Of a stretch of DNA of 64,000 bases, positions 19,989 through 26,967 are shown in pieces. The notes beneath the pieces were generated by a model. It did no database searches, had not been told where the DNA came from, and saw only the letters and a list, made by a program, of their open reading frames with translations. Every line of letters starts with the position of its first letter. Position 1 is the first letter of the stretch. This stretch comes from Streptomyces sp. NBC_00344 (GTDB lineage: Bacteria; Actinomycetota; Actinomycetes; Streptomycetales; Streptomycetaceae), in NCBI RefSeq assembly GCF_036088315.1, contig NZ_CP107996.1:1756501-1820500 (forward strand), given 5' to 3'. A program made the translations under genes and the position numbers.

Positions 19989-21407
19989 TCACCACTCCCC
20001 GGCGTTGTGGAGGTCGGCGAGGGCTTCGCGTGCGGTGTCGCGGTTGGCTTTGAGATCGCGAGCGATCGAGGCGGCGAGCCAGGACTCGCCAGGGGTGTGG
20101 CCTTGTCCGGCGTACTCCCAGTGTGCGATGACCAGGGTGGTGTCTTCGGTGTCGTCGTCCTGGTCGAGGTCGGGCAGGCCCTTGTCCCGGCGTTCTTGTT
20201 GTGCGCGCCAGTCGGCCCGTGCGCCGCGCAGGGCTCCGAGGGTGGTCGAGTAGGTGGGGGACTTGGTGGAGAAGTGGCCCCGGAAGCCGAGCATGTGCGA
20301 CCAGTGCGCGAGGAGCCGTTCCGGGTAGTCGGCGTCCAGCTCCCAGCAGGCTTTGATGAGCCGCTTGGTGTGGTCGGGCATGTCTGGGTGGGAGTCGAGC
20401 TCCCGCAGCTCTCCCACCCGCCGGTCAAGGGTGCCGGTCGTCTCGGCTGCCTTGGTGGCGTACTTCGCGACGTAGGCGCCGACGGCTTGCTCGGTGACGT
20501 CGTCCTGGTCTTCGAGAGCGCCGATGGGCTGGACATCGATCTGTGTTCCCCACCCGAGAATCCGGGCCGGGAAACGGCCGGCGGAAGCGAGCGGGACTGT
20601 GGCCCGTTTCGCGGCGGCGCGGATCGCGTCATCCAGGAGCGCGACCGTGGCCCAGGCCGGGGCTGGGGTGTCGGGGCCGTCCGGTCCGTCGATACGGATG
20701 ATGGCGTGAAAGTGGACAGCGCCACGCTTCTGGAACTCGGCAACCTTCCCGAACGAGATCCGGGCCGCATCCCGCAGCGCGGCTTGAGTGAGTCCGGCGC
20801 GGGCGGCGACTTCCCGTCGAAGGTAGATCGTGAAGCGCTGCCAGAGCTGCCCGGCGTGGTTGTTCCACAGGACCGCGCCCGCGTAGTCGTACCGGTCGGG
20901 GTCGAGTGCCGTACCGAGGGCGGGGTCGTTTTCCGGGTGGGTGGTGCCGCAGCGGCAGCGGCCGGTGGTGGGCCGGTTGTGTACCGGGCCGAACGAGGGC
21001 GCGGTGAGCGTCGCGAAGACGCGGGGGCGCTCTGCCACCGTGGCCGGGATGCCCTTGCCGCCGACGAGTCCGGCCATGATCAGCTGGTAGGTGTCCCCGG
21101 CGTAGGTCCACGCGCAGGAAGGGCAGCGGGAGGCACGGCGGTTGCCGCACGCGATCCGTAACCGGCCGCCCGGCTCACTGCTGGTGGAGTACTCGAAGAA
21201 CTCCCCGGTACGCGTGTCCACGGTCCGTGAGTGGCCGCTCAGGTGGATCGGGTTGGCGCAGCCACCGGTACGGCGTACCTGCTCCTGCCAGCGCTCGAAG
21301 CCGGGGGCCGAGGTGACCCGCAGGGCGTCGGACAGGGTGGTGGGGTCGGTACCCACGGCGGCCGCGACGTCAGTCAGGGCCGCCGTGGCGACGGGGAAGC
21401 GGCTCAC
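19989..21407 (-). CDS. repSA: RepSA-like rolling-circle replication initiator
   Basis: Initiator protein of 472 residues resembling RepSA of pSAM2. It has Cys-rich zinc-type motifs (CGNRRASRCPSC; CRCGTTHPE), the metal-binding HUH motif in RGAVHFHAIIRIDG, and the catalytic-type tyrosine motif YVAKYATKAAE. Such enzymes nick the double-strand origin and stay linked to the 5' end. The GTG at 21405-21407 overlaps the stop of the upstream gene (GTGA). No frameshift is visible. Replication of the excised circle is therefore expected, with the hairpin at 23368-23519 as a candidate minus-strand origin. Confidence 0.88.
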   Translation of the reverse strand: MSRFPVATAALTDVAAAVGTDPTTLSDALRVTSAPGFERWQEQVRRTGGCANPIHLSGHSRTVDTRTGEFFEYSTSSEPGGRLRIACGNRRASRCPSCAWTYAGDTYQLIMAGLVGGKGIPATVAERPRVFATLTAPSFGPVHNRPTTGRCRCGTTHPENDPALGTALDPDRYDYAGAVLWNNHAGQLWQRFTIYLRREVAARAGLTQAALRDAARISFGKVAEFQKRGAVHFHAIIRIDGPDGPDTPAPAWATVALLDDAIRAAAKRATVPLASAGRFPARILGWGTQIDVQPIGALEDQDDVTEQAVGAYVAKYATKAAETTGTLDRRVGELRELDSHPDMPDHTKRLIKACWELDADYPERLLAHWSHMLGFRGHFSTKSPTYSTTLGALRGARADWRAQQERRDKGLPDLDQDDDTEDTTLVIAHWEYAGQGHTPGESWLAASIARDLKANRDTAREALADLHNAGEW

Positions 21408-22009
21408 GCGGCGACCCCCGAGCCCACGGGCTGGGACAGCACCTTGTTGAGGGCGCGGAAGTTGCGCTCCACCTCGTAGGAGGCCTGCATGATCCGGGCG
21501 CGGTCGAAGCGGGCGCAGTAGGTGTCCCACACGGCCGGGGTGTCGGTGTTGTTCTCGCAGTGGGCCCAGAACTCCTGAAGCTGTACCGCCTTCTGCGCCA
21601 CGTGCTCGTACCCGACGAGGTCCAGCCCACGGCCGATGAGGACGATCAACTCGGCGAGCTGGGGCCGGGACTTGGTGGTGTAGTCCGAGCAGTACAGGGC
21701 GGTGACCCACTCAATGGTGGACAGCCCAGCCAGGGTGATCGAGGGCAGGACGTTGCCGGTTGCCCAGTCGATCGGGCGCGAGACCGGGCACGGCGTGGTC
21801 TCTTCGTCAACCTCGTGCACGAGGACGCCACGGCCGTGGTAGTTGATCCAGCCCCAGCCCTCCACCTCAGCGCCGCACGTCATGCACGGCGACGGGATGA
21901 CCTCGGCATCGTCCGACCGGGACAGCGGAGCCGACAGAGGCACCGACGCAGTCTCGACAGGCCGGACGAGAGACAGAGCGTGCGAAGGGGTGAGTGTCGC
22001 AGGCATCAT
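21404..22009 (-). CDS. AICE accessory protein of unknown function
   Basis: I do not recognise a named family. The 201-residue protein has a CMTCGAEVEGWGW motif that resembles half of a zinc ribbon, a TTPCPVS segment, and a helical C-terminal half (LAELIVLIGRGLDLVGYEHV; FDRARIMQASYEVERNF). Genes of this size commonly sit just ahead of repSA in these elements. The start at 22007-22009 has GGGAG five bases upstream. It overlaps repSA by four bases, so it is the first gene of the rep-xis-int unit and is divergent from the XRE regulator. A role in replication control is only a guess from position. Confidence 0.7.
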   Translation of the reverse strand: MMPATLTPSHALSLVRPVETASVPLSAPLSRSDDAEVIPSPCMTCGAEVEGWGWINYHGRGVLVHEVDEETTPCPVSRPIDWATGNVLPSITLAGLSTIEWVTALYCSDYTTKSRPQLAELIVLIGRGLDLVGYEHVAQKAVQLQEFWAHCENNTDTPAVWDTYCARFDRARIMQASYEVERNFRALNKVLSQPVGSGVAA

Positions 22010-22090
22010 GGAAGCTCCCTCAGGGGATGGGGAGCGGCGAATCTGCTTGGCGGTGGGTGCGCCGCTCCCGACGTTTTCGTCCTCTGCGTG

Positions 22091-22150
22091 AGGACTAATA
22101 CTGCCTCTAGTAGTAGAGGGCGGATCCGTCCTGTTGTCAAGGACTAGAAC
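22091..22150. promoter_or_regulatory. Divergent promoter region with operator-like repeats
   Basis: Contains the palindrome CCTCTA-GTAG-TAGAGG (22104-22119) and a direct repeat AGGACTAATAC (22091-22101) / AGGACTAGAAC (22140-22150) 49 bases apart. It lies between the rep operon and the XRE gene, where a repressor that chooses between the integrated and replicating states would act. Confidence 0.5.
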
Positions 22151-22169
22151 GTCCCCTCATGATGGGGGC

Positions 22170-22766
22170 ATGGAAATGGGCGAAATCATCAAGCAGCGCA
22201 GGGCCGAGCTGGGCATGTCCCAGGCGGACCTGGCCATTGCCGCAGGCGTCGACAAGCGGCAGATCAGGCGGTACGAGGCGGGAGAGCAGCAGCCCGTACT
22301 CTCCCTGGCCGTTGCTATCGCCCAGGCGCTGAAGATCACGGTCAACGAGTTGGCGGGCATGCCTTCGCACCGCGTGAACTTGTCCGGCGACTGGTGGATG
22401 TCCTGGCAGACGTCGAAGGACGGCGTCGAGGTCATCACCGCTCAGGAAGTCCGCTTCCACCAGCAGGACGAGCTGATCCACCTCGACACGGTCACGCGCG
22501 GGATCACGGTCGAAGACGGCGGCTTCATGTGGAACGGTGAACTACGCCTGTGGGACAACGAGATCCTGATGGGCTGGTACGTCGCCAACGAAGGCCCCGT
22601 GCGCTCGAAGGGGACTCTGTACTTCGTGCTGCACCCTCACGGCATCCACATGTCCGGCCGCTGGGTCGGTCTCAGCTACGACGGCAAGATCATGACCGGC
22701 TGGGGGGCCGCTGCCCGCAGCGAGGAAGCATGCCGCGACCTGATCGCAGCACTCAAGACGGACTAA
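22170..22766 (+). CDS. XRE-family regulator with a beta-rich C-terminal sensor-like domain
   Basis: Residues 1-65 form a Cro/CI-type helix-turn-helix (IIKQRRAELGMSQADLAIA, then RQIRRYEAGEQQP). Residues 70-198 are a beta-rich domain with repeated Gly-Asp/Trp strands: LSGDWWMSW, GELRLWDNEILMGWY, MSGRWVGLSYDGKIMTGWG. The pattern looks like a small beta-barrel that could bind a ligand; I cannot name the fold. The ATG at 22170 follows GGGGG closely. It is divergent from the rep operon and four codons ahead of the CutA-like gene, so it is the likely master switch of the element. Confidence 0.8.
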   Translation: MEMGEIIKQRRAELGMSQADLAIAAGVDKRQIRRYEAGEQQPVLSLAVAIAQALKITVNELAGMPSHRVNLSGDWWMSWQTSKDGVEVITAQEVRFHQQDELIHLDTVTRGITVEDGGFMWNGELRLWDNEILMGWYVANEGPVRSKGTLYFVLHPHGIHMSGRWVGLSYDGKIMTGWGAAARSEEACRDLIAALKTD

Positions 22767-22775
22767 GGAGTCCCC

Positions 22776-23105
22776 GTGGCAGACGTTCGACTCTGCGCCG
22801 TAACGATCACAGCGCCAGAAGAGGCGTGGCTTGCCGACTTCGTACGCAGCCTGGTGGCCGACCGCTTGTGTGCCGGGGCGCACATCACGTCACCGATCCG
22901 GTCCATCTACCGATGGCAGAGCGAAATCTACGATCGCCCCGAGGCTCACGTCACGCTGCACACCAGGGCCGAGCACGTACCGGCGATCATCGCCCGAGCC
23001 AACGACCAGCACCCCTACGAAGTCCCGTGCGTCGTCGCCACGGAGATCACGGACGCTGCACCGGATTACGCCGCCTGGATCGTCGAGCAGACCGAACGGC
23101 CATGA
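22776..23105 (+). CDS. CutA1-like protein carried by the element
   Basis: A 109-residue protein with the CutA1 fold signatures IRSIYRWQSEIYD and HPYEVPCVVATEI, and the final WIVEQT. CutA proteins are trimeric, PII-like in structure, and linked loosely to metal tolerance. The GTG at 22776 has AAGGAG seven bases upstream and follows the XRE stop by nine bases, so the two are co-transcribed. It is more divergent at its N-terminus than chromosomal CutA and may have been adapted to a small-molecule or partner-sensing role in the element; that is inference. Confidence 0.8.
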   Translation: MADVRLCAVTITAPEEAWLADFVRSLVADRLCAGAHITSPIRSIYRWQSEIYDRPEAHVTLHTRAEHVPAIIARANDQHPYEVPCVVATEITDAAPDYAAWIVEQTERP

Positions 23106-23367
23106 CACCAGAAGCTGTTACGGATTTCTCTACCTCATCAAGGCTCCTCGCTCCGCTCGTCGCGCGCTCCCCGGCTCACCGCCGGGGCCCTGCGCTCCTG
23201 TCTCCGCCCCGCGCTGGGCCCCGGCTCCGCCGGTCGCGCAACTAGAGCGAGAGATCCTGACGAGGGGAAGCCGCGGGCAAAGACACGCCTCCGGCGGGGG
23301 CGCTCAGACTCCGGGATGGATTGGGCGCCGTTGGCGAGTGCCGGCGGATTCGTGGTGAACGTTGTGG

Positions 23368-23519
23368 GGCTCCCATCCCGACCACCTCCGACCCAGGCAG
23401 AGCCGAGCAGTCGCGGCCCAGGGCGTCAAGGTCGTTCGTACAGTGGCGCGCTCCACCTTGACGCCCTGAACCACGCCCGCTCCACGGTGTGTGGGTCGAA
23501 GGCGGACGGGATGGGAGCC
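23368..23519. repeat. 152-nt long hairpin, candidate single-strand origin of the element
   Basis: Outer arms GGCTCCCATCCCG (23368-23380) and CGGGATGGGAGCC (23507-23519) and inner arms CAGGGCGTCAAGGT (23419-23432) and ACCTTGACGCCCTG (23455-23468) pair perfectly. The 38-base segments between them on each side are equal in length and partly complementary, giving a 65-bp imperfect stem with a 22-base loop. It lies in a 710-base stretch (23106-23815) with no credible gene. Rolling-circle plasmids carry such structures as minus-strand origins. Confidence 0.65.
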
Positions 23520-23571
23520 GGGGTGAGTGGTGGGTTGAGGACGTGGCGGCGGTGACGAGCTGGCAAGAAGA

Positions 23572-23611
23572 AGCACCCTCTCGGGCCGTCACTGGGCCGT
23601 GAAAGGGTGCT
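23572..23611. terminator. Hairpin near the right end of the element
   Basis: AGCACCCT (23572-23579) and AGGGTGCT (23604-23611) form an 8-bp stem with a 24-base interior that can partly pair. It could end transcription from the element before the right att site, or belong to the origin structure. Confidence 0.4.
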
Positions 23612-23677
23612 CAAGGTCGACCAACACTGACAACCGTTGACAGCTCAATACCAGGTCAGCGCGTTGATCGAATAGTC

Positions 23678-23722
23678 AGCCGCAGGTCAGGAACCTGAAG
23701 CGTCACTTCTTCGGCTTCTGAG
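23678..23722 (+). repeat. Right attachment-site candidate (attR)
   Basis: Carries the second copies of AGCCGCAGGTCAGG (23678-23691, followed by aaCCT) and CTTCGGCTTCTGAG (23709-23722). The latter reads TTC GGC TTC TGA in phase with the CAP-gene ending Phe-Gly-Phe-stop, suggesting it is the displaced original gene end or the element's mimic of it. Confidence 0.65.
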
Positions 23723-23815
23723 CCGCGCGCGGACGTGACTACTAACTTTTCGCTACCGCAGCCCATGGGTTTGCGCAGCCACTGAGTTAGCGCTGCACCG
23801 GAGTATGCTTCCGCT

Positions 23816-24217
23816 ATGGAACCCACCCTCCGGGACGGCGAGGCCGAGGACCGCGCCTTCGACGTGTTCGCCAGGGCCTGCCCCTCGCGTGGCACGCTCG
23901 AACACGTCACAGGCCGCTGGGGCAGCCTGACCCTGGGGGCGCTGCACGGCGGTCAGCTGCGCTTCAACGAACTGCGGCGGCGCGTCGACGGTGTCAGCGA
24001 GAAGATGCTCTCCCAGACGCTGCACGCCCTGGAGCGGGACGGTCTGGTGCACCGCGAGGCCCAGCCGACCAATCCCCCGCGCGTCGACTACGAACTCACC
24101 CCGCTCGGGCGGGAGGTCGCGCAGCGGCTGCTGGATCTGATCCATCTCGTCGAAGGCCGGATGGACGACGTGCTCCTGGCGCGCGGGAGTTACGACGCGG
24201 CGCGCGGCGGTCTCTGA
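23816..24217 (+). CDS. HxlR-family transcriptional regulator
   Basis: Winged-helix regulator of 133 residues with the HxlR pattern: an N-terminal Cys (ARACPS), [48 protein letters not shown] and the wing [11 protein letters not shown]. HxlR proteins often sense reactive electrophiles or oxidants through that Cys and control a neighbouring oxidoreductase, but no such gene is adjacent here. The 3' end overlaps the convergent mutM end by 28 bases. Its upstream region holds CTAACT/AGTTAG arms at 23742-23747 and 23785-23790, a possible operator. Confidence 0.88.
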   Translation: MEPTLRDGEAEDRAFDVFARACPSRGTLEHVTGRWGSLTLGALHGGQLRFNELRRRVDGVSEKMLSQTLHALERDGLVHREAQPTNPPRVDYELTPLGREVAQRLLDLIHLVEGRMDDVLLARGSYDAARGGL

Positions 24218-25050
24218 CAGCGCGGGCAGAAGTAGCTGGAGCGGTTCATCCAGGGGCGTCGGCGCATCGCGGTCCCGCAGCGGCGACAGGGCTCGTCCTC
24301 GCGCCCGTATGCGTCCAGTGACCGGTCGAAGTAGCCCGATTCACCGTTCACGTTGACGTAGAGGCTGTCGAAGCTGGTGCCGCCTACGGCCAGCGCGGCG
24401 TTCATCACATCGCGTACATGGCCAAGGAGCTCGGCGGTGCGGGGGCGGGTGAAGGACGCCGTCGGACGCTCGTAGTGCAGCCGGGCACGCCAGAGCGCCT
24501 CGTCGGCGTAGATGTTGCCGACCCCGCTGATCAGCGACTGGTGCAGCAGCGCGCGTTTGATGGTCGTACGGCGAAGACGCAGCGCCGAGTGGAACGCGTC
24601 GTCGTCGAAGGCCGGGTCCAGCGGGTCGCGGGCGATGTGCGCGATGACATCGGGCAGCCCGTCGGGGGAATTCGTGTGGAGCGACAGTCCGCCGAAAGTC
24701 CGCTGGTCGACGAAACGCAGCTCGGTGTCGTCCGCGTCGTCGAAAGCGATACGGATCCGCAGGTGCTTCTCGTCCGGTGCGCTGCCGGGCTGGACGAGCA
24801 ACTGGCCGCTCATGCCCAGATGGCCGAGGACCGAGGTCGCGCCGTCGTCGAGCGGCAGCCACAGGTACTTGCCCCGCCGCCGGGCCACCCCGAACCTGTG
24901 CCCTTTCAGAGCGGCGGCGAAGTCCGCGCCGCCCGCCACGTGGCGGCGCACTGCCCGGGGGTGGAGCACCTCGACCGCGGCGACGGTACGTCCGGCCACC
25001 CAGCGCTCGAGTCCGCGCCGGACGACTTCGACCTCGGGCAGCTCGGGCAC
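24190..25050 (-). CDS. mutM: Formamidopyrimidine-DNA glycosylase MutM (Fpg)
   Basis: Base-excision repair enzyme that removes 8-oxoguanine and ring-opened purines and cleaves the strand. After removal of the initiator residue the product starts with [15 protein letters not shown], giving the catalytic Pro and Glu; the helix-two-turn-helix follows [14 protein letters not shown], and the C-terminal zinc finger has CRRCG and CPRC. It has 286 residues. The GTG at 25048-25050 is supported by GAGGAG five bases upstream; longer frames in the same phase would bury the catalytic Pro. It is downstream of rnc on the same strand, as in most Streptomyces. Confidence 0.96.
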   Translation of the reverse strand: MPELPEVEVVRRGLERWVAGRTVAAVEVLHPRAVRRHVAGGADFAAALKGHRFGVARRRGKYLWLPLDDGATSVLGHLGMSGQLLVQPGSAPDEKHLRIRIAFDDADDTELRFVDQRTFGGLSLHTNSPDGLPDVIAHIARDPLDPAFDDDAFHSALRLRRTTIKRALLHQSLISGVGNIYADEALWRARLHYERPTASFTRPRTAELLGHVRDVMNAALAVGGTSFDSLYVNVNGESGYFDRSLDAYGREDEPCRRCGTAMRRRPWMNRSSYFCPRCQRPPRAAS

Positions 25051-25141
25051 GGCACTCCTCGGCAGTACGGCCGCGGTCCGGGCGGCCGGTGAACACGGAC
25101 CGCCCGCCCCCCGGAGGGGACGGGCGGGGAAAGCGCCGGCG

Positions 25142-25960
25142 TCAGGCCGAAGCCGTACCGGCGGCCGGAGCCGAAGGGGCGTCGGCGTCCGCTTCGGGCT
25201 CGGGCTCCTCAGGCACTTCGGCAGCGGCCTCGGCCGCCACCGCTCGCTTCTCCGCGGCGGCGCTGATCTCACGCCATGCGGATTCCGCGGCCTGCTGTTC
25301 CGCTTCCTTCTTGCTGCGGCCGGTGCCGGTGCCGTACGAGACACCACCGACGCGGGCAGCAGCAGTGAAGGTCTTCTCGTGGTCCGGTCCGGTCTCACTG
25401 ACCAGATACTCCGGAACTCCGAGGCCTTCGCTCGCGGTGAGTTCCTGGAGGCTGGTCTTCCAGTCCAGGCCCGCACCGAGGTTGGAGGACATCTCGATCA
25501 GCGGATCGAAGAGCCGGTGCACCAGCTCCGATGCCGCTTCAAGGCCCTGATCGAGATAGACGGCGCCGATCACCGCTTCAAGGGTGTCGGCGAGAATGGA
25601 CGCCTTGTCCCGCCCGCCCGTGCCTTCTTCGCCCCGGCCGAGCCGGATGAAGAGACCGAGTTCGAGCCCACGGCTCACCCCTGCGAGCGCACGCGAGTTG
25701 ACCACCGCGGCCCGGAGTTTGGCCAGCTGGCCTTCCGGGAGGTCGGGGTGGGTGCGGTACAGCGTGTCCGTGACCACCAGGCCGAGCACGGAATCCCCGA
25801 GGAACTCCAGTCGCTCGTTGGTGGGCAGACCGCCGTTCTCGTATGCGTACGAACGGTGAGTCAGTGCACGCACCAGAAGGGCGGACTCGAGTCTGTACCC
25901 GAGCCGCCCTTCCAGAAGCGTGTGGGACGAGGCATTGTCCGTCTTGTTGACGTCAGACAT
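25142..25960 (-). CDS. rnc: Ribonuclease III
   Basis: Double-strand-specific endoribonuclease that processes rRNA and mRNA; in S. coelicolor the enzyme also affects antibiotic production (absB). The 272-residue protein has the catalytic signature [15 protein letters not shown], the second metal site region [15 protein letters not shown], and a C-terminal double-stranded RNA-binding domain ([13 protein letters not shown] through [13 protein letters not shown]). An Ala/Glu/Pro-rich tail of about 40 residues follows, as is common in the genus. The ATG at 25958-25960 has GAGAGG upstream. It lies between rpmF and mutM. Confidence 0.96.
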   Translation of the reverse strand: MSDVNKTDNASSHTLLEGRLGYRLESALLVRALTHRSYAYENGGLPTNERLEFLGDSVLGLVVTDTLYRTHPDLPEGQLAKLRAAVVNSRALAGVSRGLELGLFIRLGRGEEGTGGRDKASILADTLEAVIGAVYLDQGLEAASELVHRLFDPLIEMSSNLGAGLDWKTSLQELTASEGLGVPEYLVSETGPDHEKTFTAAARVGGVSYGTGTGRSKKEAEQQAAESAWREISAAAEKRAVAAEAAAEVPEEPEPEADADAPSAPAAGTASA

Positions 25961-25979
25961 TGCGCCTCTCACCAGCCGC

Positions 25980-26153
25980 TCAGACCTCGAGGACCTGGCG
26001 CTTGTTGTAGGTGCCGCAGCTCGGGCACGCGATGTGCTGGAGCTTCGGCTCCTGGCAGCGCTCACACGCAACCAGGGTGGGGACCGCAGCCTTCCACTGC
26101 GACCGGCGGTGGCGCGTGTTGCTGCGCGACATCTTCCGCTTCGGAACAGCCAC
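25980..26153 (-). CDS. rpmF: 50S ribosomal protein L32
   Basis: Ribosomal protein of 57 residues: [19 protein letters not shown], then a zinc-binding ribbon CERCQEP...[13 protein letters not shown] with all four Cys, so it is the zinc-containing form. The GTG at 26151-26153 has GGAGAAG eight bases upstream. It starts two bases after the stop of the DUF177 gene and ends 19 bases before rnc, a conserved trio. Confidence 0.97.
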   Translation of the reverse strand: MAVPKRKMSRSNTRHRRSQWKAAVPTLVACERCQEPKLQHIACPSCGTYNKRQVLEV

Positions 26154-26155
26154 GG

Positions 26156-26809
26156 CTACTTCTCCTGCTTCTCGGCGCCGCGCTCCACTTGAGGCGCAGC
26201 ATCGTTCACGTTGTCCTTCTCGTCGACCTGGCCGGTCCCGACGAGTCCCTGCAGCGCCGCCCATCGAGCGTCGACGGCGTCATGGTGGTGGCCGGGTTCG
26301 TCATCCAGCCTGATTCCGCATTCGGAACACAGACCGGCGCAATCCTCCCGGCACACCGGCTGCATCGGCAGTGCGAGCACCACCGCATCACGCAGCACGG
26401 GTTCGAGGTCGAACAAGCCGTCCTCGAGGGGGGTGATTTCCTCGTCCTCGTCCTCGGCACTGTCGACGGGGTCCGCCTTCTTGCTGCGGCCCCGGTCATC
26501 GGCGTCAGGGTACGAGAACATCTCCTGGAAATCCGCTTCGAGCTCTCGCTCCAGCGGCTCCAGACACCTTACGCACTCCCCCCGGGCGGTTGAACCGGCG
26601 GTGCCTGTGACAAGCACCCCGTCCATGACCGACTCCAGGCGGAGCTGCAGTTCCACGGGGGTGCCTTCCGGCACTCCGATGACCCCTTCTATACCGAGGT
26701 CGGCGGGGGCTGCGATCGAGCGGGTAAGCCGCTGGAGCGCACCGGGACGCCGGCCCAGCTCGTGTGTGTCGAACACGAGGGGGTTGCGGTGGTCGAGGCG
26801 GGCGTTCAG
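26156..26809 (-). CDS. DUF177 (YceD-family) protein upstream of rpmF
   Basis: A 217-residue member of the YceD/DUF177 family, which is almost always encoded just before rpmF; in other bacteria and plastids it is linked to 23S rRNA accumulation. Visible features are [19 protein letters not shown] at the N-terminus, [21 protein letters not shown] in the middle, a Glu/Asp-rich loop, and [13 protein letters not shown], together likely zinc-binding. The start is uncertain: AGGA six bases before a CTG at 26807-26809 fits the conserved N-terminus, while other possible starts lie further upstream (to 26950). It ends two bases before rpmF. Confidence 0.85.
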   Translation of the reverse strand: MNARLDHRNPLVFDTHELGRRPGALQRLTRSIAAPADLGIEGVIGVPEGTPVELQLRLESVMDGVLVTGTAGSTARGECVRCLEPLERELEADFQEMFSYPDADDRGRSKKADPVDSAEDEDEEITPLEDGLFDLEPVLRDAVVLALPMQPVCREDCAGLCSECGIRLDDEPGHHHDAVDARWAALQGLVGTGQVDEKDNVNDAAPQVERGAEKQEK

Positions 26810-26967
26810 GGCTCTTCCTGCTTTCGGATCTCTGAGAAACTGCTGGGAATGTGGCGCTGCCGCATCAGAAACGTTCAAAACGGGCAACGGTGATCGCGGA
26901 CATACGGCGACCGAAGAGCCAGGATACTGGACCGGCCGCCGTAGACCCAATCCGCCCCTTCGGCCCG

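Larger units (their letters stand above)
18521..23722. mobile_element. Mini-AICE: integrated pSAM2-like element without conjugation genes
   Basis: A 5.2 kb block between the CAP gene and the HxlR gene carries int, xis, repSA-like replication initiator, an accessory gene, an XRE regulator and a CutA-like gene, in the order and strand layout of actinobacterial integrative and conjugative elements (int last, xis and rep ahead of it, regulator divergent). Two sets of direct repeats mark the ends: CTTCGGCTTyTGAG (18521-18534 and 23709-23722) and AGCCGCAGGTCAGG (18537-18550 and 23678-23691). No FtsK-like tra or spd gene is present. All reading frames are intact, so replication and excision may be functional while transfer would need a helper. 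Confidence 0.82.

Noticed and set aside
18554..20770. A 738-residue open frame that would fuse extra sequence to the integrase
   Set aside because: The upstream part is the out-of-frame shadow of xis and repSA; the integrase has a proper ATG at 19792 overlapping the xis stop.
23106..23367. A tRNA or tRNA fragment as integration site at the right side of the element
   Set aside because: No cloverleaf or T-loop sequence was found there; the repeats at both ends match the CAP gene terminus instead.
23242..23592. Small open frames over the long hairpin in the element
   Set aside because: They overlap the inverted repeat, have no ribosome binding site, and the symmetric structure explains the sequence better.
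24190..25476. A 428-residue reading of mutM
   Set aside because: MutM needs Pro-Glu right after the initiator; the extension lies antisense in the untranslated gap and rnc and lacks family similarity.
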